Positions 35,306 through 47,128 of a stretch of DNA of 64,000 nucleotides are shown here, piece after piece. How positions within the stretch are numbered: position 1 is the stretch's first letter; the number at the start of each line of letters is the position of its first letter. The notes under the pieces were generated by a model. The model had not been told where the DNA came from. It did no database searches and worked only from the letters and a program-made list of their open reading frames with translations. Source of the stretch: Ehretia macrophylla (Eukaryota > Streptophyta > Magnoliopsida > Boraginales > Ehretiaceae); assembly GCA_037974665.1 (NCBI GenBank), contig CM075764.1, forward strand, positions 90,898,825 through 90,962,824, read 5' to 3'. The translations under genes were made by a program, and so were the position numbers.

Positions 35306-38300
35306 TCATTTGGGTCTAAGCCATAAAGGAATGTGAGAATCTCTTCCTACCATGTTTTTAAATCTATATCGTGGTGCACTGTGACCAATCTTCTCATAAT
35401 AAGTGCATCTTTTAAATGATCCTCTTGATGTTGAGGCTACATGCCAAGAGGATGATGCTTTGACAAAATGATTTTGAGAATCTTTTTGATGTGGCTTAGA
35501 ACCAATTCTTTTTTTGTCAGTTTGTACTTTTTGTGATTCTTTTAATGGTGGATGGACGATTGAGGATTGAGAGTCTTTCACAAAGATAGTTTTTGAGAAC
35601 TTTGGTTTAGAAAATGGCTCATAACCAATCTCACATTTGTCAAATGGTAATTTTTGGGAGCCAAGGATTTCGTCCAAGGTCTTTGTTCCCTTTGAAAATC
35701 TTGCAAGATCATTTTGTAAATCAAGAACTTGTTTTTCAAAATCTTTGATCTCTAATTCATTTTTGAACTTTAAATGATAGTACTCACAAATCTCTTTGGT
35801 AAGAGTATCATTTTCATCTCTAAACTCTTTAATTTCTTTTTGAAGTTCATAATTTTCTTTTTGAAGATTCTTTACTTTTGAGTGTGCAAGAAGAAAACTA
35901 TCATGTAGTTTTAAAAATTCATTTGTTAGTTCCTCAAAAGTACATTCATCATCATTAGAAGAATAAGAAGACTTATCACAAGACGAAGAAGTTACCACAT
36001 CATCTCTAGCCATAAAGCACACAAAGTTGGCCACTTCAGTTTCGCTTCCACTTTCATCATCGGTTGATATATCATCCTCAACACAAGCCTTGATTGCCTT
36101 TTTCTTCCCTTTGATCAATTTTGGACACTTTGCTTTGATGTGTCCCGGCTTGTCACTATTGAAACACTTAATCTCCTATTTGGTCTTCTCCATTTTTTTT
36201 TTGAACCTTCTTTTGACTTTGTTATTAATGGCCTCTCCTTTCTTCATCTTTTTGTATTTCAAGAATTTCTTAAAATTCTTTGCAAGGAGTGCAAGCTTAT
36301 CAAGATCACTATCCTCTTTATCTTCATCACTTGATTGAGATTGAGTAATGAGGGCAAGTGATTTCCTTGTCTTCTTTTCTTCCTCATCTCGTTCTTTCTC
36401 TTGATTCAATATAAGTTCCTCCGTCTCAAGGTTGCAAATGAGCTCATGCACCTTCAACTTGGAGAGATCAGTTGATTCTCTAATTGATGTCACCTTTGGT
36501 TTGTATTCTTTTGGAAAGACCATGAGAATCTTTCGGTTGAGTTCTTCATTTGGATACTTCTTTCCGAAAGCACTCAAGTTGTTTACAATTTTGGAAAATC
36601 TTTGATGCATTTCGTTAGTGATTCTCCAGCCTTCATACGAAACAATTCATACTCATGGATATGAATATCAATTTTGGTATTCTTCACTTGAGACATCCCT
36701 TGATAAGACATATGTAACATCTCCTAAATCTTGTGAGCGGTTTCACATTGACTTACACGACTATACTCAGTTTCGTTTAAAGCACAATAGATGATGTTCT
36801 TTGCTCTTGAGTTCTTGGTTATCATGTTAATGTCTTGATCTGTGAGACCCCGCACCAAGCCAATATAGAGCCCATATGCATTTTATAACATTTCGTACAT
36901 TTTTGCATCATTTAATATGTATTTATATTAACTAATATGCATTTATATCGTTTTAAATGCCCATGTCTCGTTTAGCGTGCATTTAAATTTAGTTACGTGT
37001 CTTTGAGTAATTTAGGTAACGTAGATAATAATTAAATCATATTGCATCACACTAGCAACCAATTAGTTAAAAACCAACTAGAAATAGGCTAGTTGAAGGG
37101 CAAGGTGGACTTTTGGAACTTTAGATATTTACTCACCTAACAAATCTAACAAAACACACATATACACCACATACACATACAAAAACACTACACACACATA
37201 TTAGAAAACACATACACACACATCAGATCACACAACACACACCACACGATCAAGAGAAGAAAGAGAAGGAAAAAGAAAGAAAGAGGAGAAGAAGAAGAAA
37301 AAAAGGATCTCCAAGCCAAGTTCAAGCTTCTCTTTGCATCTCCTAGCTAAATTTAACACATATCTTGCTTTCTCTAGCTCCTAGAACTCAAGAACAAGGT
37401 GAGGGAAGTTTTCTAAATGTTTTGTTAGAACATATAAAGCATGATGATGAGTATATGTTAGCTTGTTTCATGTATTTGAACTTAGCTTGTTCATCTAGGG
37501 TTTCAAGAATTAGTTGTATTGCTATTCTCGTTTTGAACTTGCCTTTGGAACTTGTGGTTGATTATGATACGTTATGGCATTAGTTATGTGAAATAATTCA
37601 TGGGTAAGATATGCTTGAGTTGTTGGTAGATAGGAAGAAGGGAAATTGGAGTTTTGAACTTGGGTGCCAAGTTGAATGTTTGTAGAAGTTGGTGTTGTTC
37701 TTGAGTTGTGTGATAATAGGAGCTAGAAAACTTGTGGTTTAATGTTGTTTAAGGTTGAATTAAGTTGCCTACATGGTTTGAGCTTGAAAGAATGAGTTTG
37801 GAGCAAGAAAAACAAGTAAAAACGATGCGTTTCAGTCAAATCCAGTCGATCCGGTCGACTCTAGTCGACAGGATCAGTTGTCCGGATATTACTGGTCAAG
37901 ATCTGGTCGAGTCGATCCGGTCGACTCCAGTCGTCCGGATTAGTCAAGCAGATGATTTTCAGCTTTACGCAATATTTTTCTAAAGCCCATATCTCACTCG
38001 ATTCAACTCCGAATTGCATTTCATTTGATTCTAGAACTATCTACATTCGATAAGCTTCGATTCTAGACTAAAATAAGAGTATTTGGAGTTTGGAAAAGTA
38101 GGAAAATTAACCTCCTAAGTTATGCTAATGTAGAAGCATTGGAGTTGCTTGGTGTACCTAGTGTATGCTATTGGTAGGTGTTGTTGCTTAAATAGCCACT
38201 TGCAAGTCCTCATTATTATGTCTTAATACTAAATGACCTTGTAAACAAAATGTTTATATGAATATTTATTGTGCTATTGGTAATTGCAAATACATTTGAA

Positions 38301-39458
38301 TTGTTTAAGCGTGTCGGTTGCAACCATTAATGAATGCTGTAGTAACGAGACATCCGGGCAGCAGCGAGGTAGCCAGTATATCTCGCCTACCGAGGTAGTA
38401 ACGAGACCTCCAGTCAGAGGTAGAGCTTGCTGGTATATCTTGCCTACCAAAGTATTTAATTCTTCTTTTTCAAGACTCATTGATCCTCCTACAGGTCGGG
38501 ACCCAATGATATCGTGAAAGAATTAGGTTATTTAAATGTTATTAAAGCTTGATTGTATATCTTGCATTTTCGTTCGAATATTCTTATGTGCATGGCATGA
38601 TTTCTTGAACTGTTTACGAAAAGATAAAACATTTGTGAAAACCCTTCATATTTCATTCTCACTGAGCTATATGCAAGATTAGTTCACCCATCTTTTCCAC
38701 AATTACAGGTTATTCGGGGCTGGAGCTTGAGAGTAGTTGCTCGTTTGGTTAACCTTTTTGTTGTAATAGAATGAGCTAGGCTTGTGATTTATCTGATGTA
38801 ATGTATTAATCTTAAGGACACTTAATTATATAACTTACTTGATACCTTACTCTTTCGAAGCTTAGTTGTAGCAGTTGGACCTATGTGAAGTAACTTAGAG
38901 AACCCAGGTCTTGTAAACTTGTATTTGGTGGTTGTAATATTATCTATTAGTGATGAAATTTATATAATGTTTGTTATTGGATCTGGTGTATTACATAGTT
39001 TGATGTTTTATTTTATGGCTAATAGTGTTCAGGCTATTGTCTCGTGCCTTAACAAATTTAGGTGGAGTGATCTTCCTAAGCCCGTAGCATCATGATCCCA
39101 GAACTCTTGAGGACTTGTAAGCTTAAATTTTAACTCTTTGTCATTATTATGGTGTCAGAGACCGTTTTAACAATTAACAAAATGGGGTCGTGACATGATC
39201 ATTGAACTCACTTCTTTCATTGGGCACTTGGATGGTTTTGACTTTCTCCACTCTACTTGAACTTGAACCGTCTTTGACCGTCACCTCCTTCATTGGAACG
39301 TAAGGGTCATCTTCTACCAATGACCATAGAGCATAGTCAACAGATTGTATGTATGTCTCCATCTTGTTCTTCCAATAATTAAAATTGGTACCTACAAACA
39401 ATAGAGGCCTATTAGTGGAGTAACCTTCAAAGTAAGGAGAAGTAGTATTGTTTGCCAT
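35306..39458 (-). pseudogene. SIRE-type copia gag, split by a solo LTR
   Basis: The start ATG is at 39456-39458 (MANNTTSPYFEGYST, then FNYWKNKMETYIQ). The frame is broken at 39200 by the insertion, resumes at 36835 and contains a TAG near 36726 (tgg in related elements). It then continues as MHQRFSKIVNNLSAFGKKYP (36610) through a charged region and a long coiled-coil-like stretch (35700-35950, FLLAHSKVKNLQKENYELQ). A CCHC-like motif follows near 35380 with a lost cysteine (RYRFKN). Stops separate the parts at 36175 and 35305. Confidence 0.75.
36836..39200 (+). mobile_element. Solo LTR (gypsy-like), TSD tgatc
   Basis: 36841-39195 (2355 bp) starts tgtgagaccccgc and ends tggggtcgtgaca, with tgatc at 36836-36840 and 39196-39200. 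Removing it restores the gag frame. It shares terminal style with the Tekay-type LTRs in this window but differs inside. It contains a CA-rich block (37150-37250) and short repeats of cgatccggtcgactc near 37848-37930. No gene. Confidence 0.88.
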
Positions 39459-39501
39459 TTATCTTTACTTTGCTAGATGTTAAGCTATATACAAAGTCCT
39501 A

Positions 39502-39514
39502 GCTCTTGATACCA
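39502..39514 (-). promoter_or_regulatory. Primer-binding site of the SIRE-type element
   Basis: On the minus strand tggtatcaagagc lies just after the LTR end (...gggataaca at 39517). It matches initiator tRNA-Met with one change, as is common in SIRE-type elements. Confidence 0.8.
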
Positions 39515-39516
39515 CT

Positions 39517-40747
39517 TGTTATCCCTTAATTGAACCTAAGAGGGGAGGGAGGGAAGGAGGGAGGGAGGGGGGGTGAATTAGGTTATATATGCAATACTAC
39601 TACTTTTTCGATTAGGCAATATACTAGTAATAATTAATCAAAAACACTCTTAAGCAAATATGCACTATAGCAATAGAAATTGTAAGTGAGGTAATTTATC
39701 AAACACTTGGTGTGCAGAAAATAATGCAAAAAAAGAGTTGAGAGAAAGAGATTGCAAATCGCGATTTAGCGTGGTTCAGCCCCTGCCTAAATCCACAACC
39801 TAAGCTCCCCGCATAAGATTTCAACAATCTTCACTATGGTGACTCTTCAAATGTTGGTGAGTCCACAAACCAACTACAGTGGTAGTTCAAGCTTTTACAA
39901 TAGAAAAATCTCTTCTCAATACAAAGCTTCAACCCCAACACCTTCGACAAGGAATTCCTTCTTTTTAAAGTGTTTAACTCTCTCTTTTTGATAAGTGTTT
40001 GAGATTAACAATAAAAGTTCTCTTTTAGGGTAGATGAATACAATGAATGCTTCTCTCAATATTGCTCACTAATTCTTGCTCAAGTATTGCACAATGATGA
40101 TTCAAAAATAAATATAGTGTTAGAAAACAAGAGTAATTGCTTTGAAAGTTTGCAGTTGATAAAGTTTAATAGAGGCTGAAATGTGTGCATTTAATGCTCT
40201 CCAACGTTCATAAAACAGCTCTATTTTAAAATAGCATTTTTGGCCCGACCAGTCGACCCCTGCTCCACTGGTCGACGGGTGGAGAGACCCTCGTCCTGTG
40301 GAGAGGTCTCGGGCGGACGATCCCTTGAGCACCGATCGACCTGTTGCCATAGGGTCGTCTAGTTTGCTCAAGGTTGCCAGGAATTGGGTTTTTATTTTTG
40401 AAATGTTTCTTTTAAGCGTCTTTTGTAAAACCTTTTTCAAATGCTTCAAAAACGACTTTTGAGAATCATCATTGAGCATATACTATTTGCAAGACCCAAA
40501 TCCCGGTCAAGTCCCAACAGATACCCCTTATGACTTCCGTCTCCATCCTTATAGCTCTATCTTCATTTATTCGATTATTTATCTTTTCTTGAGTTGATGG
40601 ATGATCTTTTTTCTTCTGTAGCTTGATGGACTTGGAATCCGGAGACAACCTTGATTCATCTTATTCATGCACACTTAAACAAACTCATTAGACATAATCG
40701 TGGTATGTTATCATCAAAACCAAGATTAAAATCCTTTTAGGCTAACA
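39517..40747 (-). repeat. 5' LTR of the SIRE-type element
   Basis: 1231 bp, TG...CA on the minus strand (tgttagcct at 40747 to gggataaca at 39517). It contains a G-rich, gggagg-type purine run at 39541-39573. The frame at 40120-40479 within it has no recognisable domain. Confidence 0.75.
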
Positions 40748-41089
40748 CTATTTGATACTTTTTGGCAAAATAATGACATCACAACAACCTTGGGGAGCCA
40801 AAATAGCACATAGTCTCCATTTTCTTCAACAAATTTGTTGAAGAAAATGGAGACTATACAAGAAGACAAAAACTTTTTTTAAAAAATTGCATGTGATGAT
40901 CTAACAAAGTCAGATCGTCAAATCTAAAAAAAAAGTTATAGAAAAATTCAGAAAAAAATTAGACAAGAAAACAAATAAAAAAAAACCCAACAAATTCTGA
41001 CAATAGAGCCGTTTGAATATCTGCAAAGCTGGAAAAAAAAATTGAACTGTTGAAATTTTCGTATATATGCAAGCAAATCTAGAAAAAAA
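40748..41089. other. Intergenic with a 48-bp perfect palindrome
   Basis: 40810-40857 is a perfect palindrome built around ttcaacaaatttgttgaa. The flanks are A-rich. Its centre resembles the cores of the MITEs at 25016-25371 and 42705-43209, so it may be the middle of a decayed element of that type. No gene. Confidence 0.6.
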
Positions 41090-41215
41090 ATGCCATCAAC
41101 AAATTCACAAATCTTTCAACATATATCACAAATCTTTCAACATACCAAAGATTTGAAACAAAAAGCACTTGTTTTTTCAACAAACAGAAAAAAAGGTAAA
41201 CATAGAGAGAAAAAA

Positions 41216-41484
41216 AATTATGGTGGTGGAGGGGGGAGGCATCGCTGCATCAGAGAAATGAAGGGGGTGGTGATGAGAGTGGAGGCGGCAGGGGCAACGG
41301 GTAAGGGAATGGGGTGGAAACTGTGGGGAAAAAGGGAAGAGGTGGGGGCAGCAGGGAAGGGAAAGGGAAAGGGAAATGGAAATGGGAGGGAAGGGGAGGG
41401 GAGGGGTGGGGTGGAGTGGGGGGCGGCGCTGGGGGCAGTGGCGAAGGGTAAGGGAAAGGGTTGGTGTGAGGGGAGAGGGGGGCT
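41216..41484. repeat. Purine-rich (GGA/GGGAA) block
   Basis: About 270 bp in which the plus strand is almost only G and A, with many runs of 3-5 G (potential G-quadruplexes) and short gggaaa iterations near 41357-41385. A 133-residue plus-strand frame (41090-41491) spans it and is rich in G/K/E. I regard it as a by-product of composition, not a gene. Confidence 0.7.
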
Positions 41485-42700
41485 TTTATAGTTAGGGTTA
41501 ATTTTTTTATAATTAGATTTTTTAATTAAGGTTTTGTATTTTGGGTTTTTTAATTACACTTTTTTTTTAAGTACGGATTTGTATTTTATTTTTTTAGTTT
41601 AGTTTTTTTGGTTTGGTAAACTTTTTTAGTTTTTATAGTTTTTTTATTTAATGTTTTTTGTTTATGTTTTTTTAGTTTAGGTTATTTTTCAATTGTAATT
41701 AAACTTTTTTTATTGTTATATTTTATATGTTTTTTTTTTAGTTTTAATTTTTTTTAATTATAATTATAGGATTTTTTTATAGTTGTAATTAGGCTTTTTT
41801 TGTTTAAATTAGGCACTTATATTTTTTTTAAATATAGTTTTATTTATTAGTTTTTATTAGTATATGTTTAAATAAATCAATCTAACTATCCTTTTTTCCT
41901 TTTTATGGATTAGCAACTATGGAATGTACAGACGGAATTTTGAGGGGTCGCAATTTCACTGATGAAGAAGATAAGGCTTTATCCCGAGGTTAAATTTGAA
42001 CAGGTCTCAGTTTAAATAAATATATGTTTTTATTATATTAGTTTGTACACAAATTTTTTTAATATTAATACAAATTCATATTACAATTTGAGAATGCATA
42101 ATGAGATTACAAATTTAGATTTCCAATGGATGTTGTTCGAAAAACAGATTTGAGATTAAATTAATAAATTAAATTAATTTACAAATTGAATAAAATAAAG
42201 AAGAAAAAAACAAATATAAACGTAACACACGATAAAAAAAATTAATTAATGGGTAAATTTAATTAGGGTTTTTAATTAAGATTTTTTTTACGTAGGGTTT
42301 TTTTTAATTAGAGATTTTTAATTAGTTTTTTTCATTTAATTATGTAATTAAACATAATCCTAATTTTTTAAATGTTATCTTCGTCATAATTTATTTATTT
42401 TTTTGTTGAAATATTCGTTAAAAAAGTTGAGATAATCTAAATAACAATTAATTAAAAAAAAGTAACATACAAGAAAAAATAACACATAATCAAATTATTG
42501 TGTAAAATTAAAATTAACACAATATACATACTATAAAATTGAGACAATCACTAGGGATTTTTTTTATTTTTTATCTTGGTCTCTAAAAGATTTTTTTTGC
42601 ATTGGTCTCTAAGTGGGCCTCTAAAATTGATTTTAGTCTTTATATAGGTCTCTAAAATGATAGATAGAGACCCATTATAGAGACTTCATTGAGGATAGCC
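41485..42700 (+). other. T-rich region with a Harbinger-type SANT/Myb remnant
   Basis: Long T-rich stretches surround a short frame at 41921-41992 that reads MECTDGILRGRNFTDEEDKA and then stops. RGxNFTxEED is typical of the start of the SANT/Myb-like domain carried by plant PIF/Harbinger elements and their domesticated relatives. Only about 24 codons survive. The right edge (ending gaggatagcc at 42700) resembles a Harbinger-type terminus; the left terminus was not found. Confidence 0.45.
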
Positions 42701-43213
42701 TTAAGCCCATCCTCAACAAGGGCTCTAAAACACAATAATTATAACTTTTTAGCAAATATAGAGATTTTTGAAGAAAAAATGCAACACTAATGGTAGATAT
42801 AGAGCCCCAAATTTAAATTTTTGTCATATTTCAACAAATGTGGAGCTTGGACTCCATTTTTTTAAACAGATTTGTTAAAAAAAATGAAGCCCCAAAAAAA
42901 AGACAAAAAATTATAGAGCCCACATAGGTCTCTTTCAAATCAGATTTGATCACATAGATCTCTTCAATAAATTAGATTTGATATATAACTTACAATTTTA
43001 ATCAAAAAAAAAATTTTGGCTGAATAAGAAAATAGAAGGGGCTACAGGTCCCACCATAAATTCTTAAATTTAGAGTCCCTCACTGAAGATAAATTTTTTT
43101 TAAAATTCCCTAAAAAACACATAAAACTTTAAATAAGACTCTAAAAAATAAAAAAATTCTAAATTTATTTTTAAAATCTCTCAATTTAAAACCTTTATTA
43201 AAGATGGCCTTAA
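42701..43213. mobile_element. Harbinger-like MITE flanked by ttaa
   Basis: 42705-43209 (505 bp) has inverted ends gcccatcctcaacaaggg / ggccatctttaataaagg. ttaa lies at 42701-42704 and 43210-43213. A central inverted repeat sits near 42850-42890 (actccattttttt against aaaaaaatgaag). It abuts another similar terminus at 42700. Confidence 0.6.
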
Positions 43214-43458
43214 ACCCGACTTTTATGAGTCACTCTCACTTATATGAACCCCATAAACTTTTTATTTTTTATTTTTAACCGTCCCACATCAATCTGTTTA
43301 TAAAACATTAATCTTGATTAGACACTACCGGATTGAACCTTCAATCAAACTTCCCTCTCACATGAGGCTGGGCTATTAGAAGAAACATCCCCTAAATCAT
43401 CTTCTCCACAAGGGTTTGGCACTAGTGCAGACCTTCCACGGTTGTCGTTCCTCCCCAC

Positions 43459-43466
43459 ATATATAA
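43459..43466 (+). promoter_or_regulatory. TATA box of F3
   Basis: atatataa lies 84 bp before the ATG at 43550, with no ATG in the F3 frame between them. This supports 43550 as the start codon. Confidence 0.65.
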
Positions 43467-43549
43467 GCAGCAGCAGCAAATCAAGTTGGCGTTTCTGTTC
43501 ACAAGCCAAAACCCAGAAAAAAAATTATCAATCTCTCTTGGGGTCGGGG

Positions 43550-46500
43550 ATGTCATCGCTTGCAAGACCTTGTGGCCATAAGCGCCAACGACCTTCAAAT
43601 GACATTGATAGGCTTACCAACTTGCCAAAATCGGTTCTTTTTCACATTCTCTCGCTTCTTCCAACAAAAGACGCTGTGGCCACCAGCTTACTGTCAACAA
43701 GGTGGAGAAATCTCTGGAAAAATATCCATAATCTCATTTTCAATGATAATACCTGCCGGTTCCGTCGATCAGCTATTAACGAAAGGAACATCAAATTTGC
43801 ACATTTTGTTTACAAGGTTTTGTTATTACTCAATCAACAAACTATAGACATGTTTTGTCTTAAGATTGAGAAATATTGTGAGGTGTATGATGTTACTACT
43901 TGGATAACCACTGCAATTGCTAGGAATCTGAAAGTGCTTGAGTTTAGTTTGAGTGGTGTCGACCCCCGCATTAAGTTGCCGTGTAGTCTTTTCACTTGCA
44001 AGACTCTAGAGGTTCTTGTTTTAGTGGGTAGGATGATTAGTCTCAATGTCCCAAGCTTGGTTTGTCTTCCAAATCTCAAAACCCTTCGTCTCAGATTTGT
44101 GAGGTATCAATGCGATGAATCTCTACGCAAGCTTATATCTGGCTGTTCATCGCTCGAGACTCTTTATATTCAAAGACATCTATATGATGTGGTCACCTTT
44201 ACCATATCTTCTCCAACATTGAGAAATTTCACTTTCCTATTTTACCCAACACAGCCCTTCTTCCGTAGAGAGATTGACTACAAGCTTGAGATTAATGCTC
44301 CTGCACTTGTATACCTTCATCTATCCGACTGGTTTTCGGGAGACTTCTCTGTTGAAAACTTATGCTCGTTAGAGAAAGCTGAGCTTTGGAGCAAAAATAT
44401 AAAAGACGGAGCAACTGTTCCGCTGATTGACTATGATCATTACTCTAAAGCTGTAGTTGAACTTCTTCAAGGAGTTTATAGCGTCAAGCATCTAACTTTA
44501 AGTCTTGATATCATTGAGGTAAACTGCTAATTTTTGACCTTACATTCTTGTTATTCAAGTGAGTTTGAAAATTTTGTGAATATTTTGCCATTACTGATCT
44601 CTTCGACTTATCTTCATGTAATCTCATTGTTTTGTAACATTTCGGTAACTGGAAATCATTGTGTTCATACAATGCATATAAGAATAATAACCCACGAACC
44701 AGACTCATCTCTTGTAAAGACTCGAAACTAATGATCAACAACATTCTTGTTTTGCTTCTCTATCCTCTTTAAACTAAGTAGCATATCTGAAATCCTTTGA
44801 TAATGTTGGCCTTGTTACCTAGTTATGAATTAGACAAATAGAATTCTGATCTGTAAAGTATTAATGTAACATTGCTTTACCTATGCTACTCATTGTTACA
44901 ACTAAATGGCTCTTAAGTGCAAATTTCTTTTCCAGTTCTAAAGTGGATGCTGAAAGCCATTCCCACAAAATCATAAACATGAACTTTTGTATTCCATTTA
45001 TCTAATCAATATTTCTCTTGCTTTCTTTTTTCCTTTTTCATATAGTAAAAGAAGCAATTCTTTGGTAATCTGTTTCATTGCTTATGAAATACCTATCATA
45101 GAGGTACCTTTCTTCTTTCTAATGATAAAATCATTGTCCTGCTTCAGAAGTACAATAACTCCTCAAATAGCTTCCATAAGGTTGTTATATTCCTACTATT
45201 TACCACTTCATCTAAAAAAAATTTGGCATGTATGATTAGACATTTAAGTAAAACCTGGCTTTATGTTTTAATCTATTCGAATTTGTGGAGAATGTAGAGA
45301 GGTCCAAGAGTAAAATGTTCTGACAGACGATTTTATGCATTTGATCATTGGTATTCCGAGAGACATCATTGGAGAGAAATTTCATTAGCATAGGTCACTT
45401 GGCATTGTATCAGACAGAGATGTAGCTGATAAACAGGGGTAATATTGTTTGTCATATGTTGACCAGACTTATGCGCCACTGTGATTCTACTGGATACCAT
45501 CTCTTTATTGAGAGAGGGCATGAGAGTTGGGGAAGACCCAGCAGCACAAGGACATCTCACCATCACAATGCAATTTTTTTGTATAATACCTCCAGCCATT
45601 TTCTGTTTTTCAGTTTTTACATCTAATGAGATGAACCCTGATGAGTTTTCAAATGATATCCTAAATGCCCACAAGATCTCCGACTTACAACAGCAAAATG
45701 ATATGCAATGTCTATGTTACTTTTATGAATTCTCCATATTTACGTTGTAAATTGAATCCTTGTGAACCATTTTTTAAACGAGGACATCAACTAGCTGGTA
45801 CAATCAAATTTCCTCTTTTTTCAACCAAATATGCAATGGCAAGTTGACAGTCAGGAAGATGGGAATTTCTACAGGCTATCATCTGCCATCGTCTTATACA
45901 ATATATGAAGAATAACTGTCACATGTTTAGTCCTTGCAGGAATTTTTTTTTTTTTTGATAGAGTAGTCTTTGCAGGATTTTGATGCTACGAAATCCCCAA
46001 TATATGGAAAAGTACTGGGGATAGCACTTGGTAACATGAACGAATCTCTGCATTGATCAGGAGTTATTGGTTCCATTGCACTATGCCATGTAGCTTCTTC
46101 ACTTGTGCCAGAGTCTGGTTCTTGATTTGTGTGCTGAAATGATCTTCAGTTTCCCTTCTCTGTCAATCTTAAAGCTTTAGCTTGATATTTAGAATATGCT
46201 GTTCTAAGATGTATAATACGGTGTCCTGTGAAGATATTGATTCAAGCCTGAGATATAGGCTTTAATACATGAATCAAAACAAATATTTTTCTCTTGACCT
46301 TTTAATAGAAAAATTCCCCCTTCAGTGAAGCGAATGTCAATCTTTGAATTAATAGATTGTACTTTGAAGTATTTTACATTTTGGAATTTCTTAGTTTAAG
46401 AAGTTGTAGGTTAGTTGCTAATTTTTTTATTTGGATCTGTATATTCATCTGCACATGGTGGATATCCAATTTATATTGTCTCACCTCCTTGTTATTATCG

Positions 46501-47128
46501 TGTGTAGTATGCTTAAAATTATTAGTATAGGACATAAACGCAGTTTAATTTTTATTTATTCCATGTTCTATTCCTTTTGTGAAGGCTCTTAGCCATGCAG
46601 GTGCATCTCCAAGCTTTCTGAGACTAACTCGATTGGATGTGAACGCTAAATGCTGTCGTTTGAACATGCTGCTCAAGTTGGTTGAAGGCTTGCATAAATT
46701 AGAATCTCTTACCCTTTCAGTGGTCAGTAAAAGCCCATTGAGAGAGAGAGAGAGAGAGAGAGAGGAAAGAGGGGCGGGGGAGGGGATGGTTTTCTTTCTT
46801 AATTGACCAACTTCTTAACTTTATGCTGTTGCTATTGTAGGATTAGAATTGCGAGGCCCCACATGTGACCTGCTGGAGCAAACCTGAAAAAGTTCCTATA
46901 TGTTTGTTCTCATGCCTCAAAACAATGTTAATGCGTGGATTTGAAGGCCTTGAAGTTGAACTTGCAATGGTGGCTTTTATTCTGAAGAATTCTAAGATCT
47001 TGAGAACAATGACAATAGAGGCTGCCTATTATCTTGACGTTGAGGCTAGATTTCAGTTACTTAAGAAGGTATCAGAGTTTTCCCGAGGATCTGAAGAATG
47101 TAAATTACATTTTCTTGAGTTTGTTTGA
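43550..47128 (+). CDS. F3: F-box/LRR/FBD protein, three exons
   Basis: Exon 1 is 43550-44518, exon 2 is 46585-46722 and exon 3 is 46847-47128, giving about 462 residues, normal for the family. The F-box is at residues about 20-57 (DRLTNLPKSVLFHILSLLPT, TRWRNLW). The LRR-like part is at about 146-320 (VPSLVCLPNLKTLRLR, CSSLETLYIQ). The FBD domain is in exon 3 (CWSKPEKVPICLFSCLK, LEVELAMVAFILKNSK). Donors are gag|gtaaac and gtg|gtcagt. If the acceptor conserved in F2 (gtag|gattag, exon from 46841) is used, the second codon is TAG. That same mutation makes a new AG, so splicing 6 nt later at 46847 keeps the frame. Likely role: substrate receptor of an SCF E3 ligase through SKP1 binding; substrate unknown. 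It is the only copy here with a rescuable frame. Confidence 0.65.
46739..46764 (+). repeat. (GA)n microsatellite in F3 intron 2
   Basis: About 26 bp of GA repeat followed by a G-rich stretch. It lies at the place where F2 carries its (C)65 tract. Confidence 0.85.

Larger units (their letters stand above)
34728..40747 (-). mobile_element. Ty1/copia SIRE-type element, 3'-truncated
   Basis: On the minus strand: 5' LTR (39517-40747), primer site, gag and the start of protease/integrase (to about 34728). The rest of pol and the 3' LTR are missing. The 5' LTR begins (minus) tgttagcctaaaagg, familiar from SIRE/Maximus elements. The truncation point coincides with a T run in the F5 intron. A solo LTR (36841-39195) interrupts gag. 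Confidence 0.8.

Noticed and set aside
41090-41491. 133-residue plus-strand open frame rich in G, K and E
   Set aside because: It spans a purine-rich simple block; no domain, no splice or start context, and it is explained by composition.
43442-43549. 36-residue N-terminal extension of F3
   Set aside because: The upstream start is TTG, lies before the TATA box and is absent from paralogues; the ATG at 43550 is conserved.
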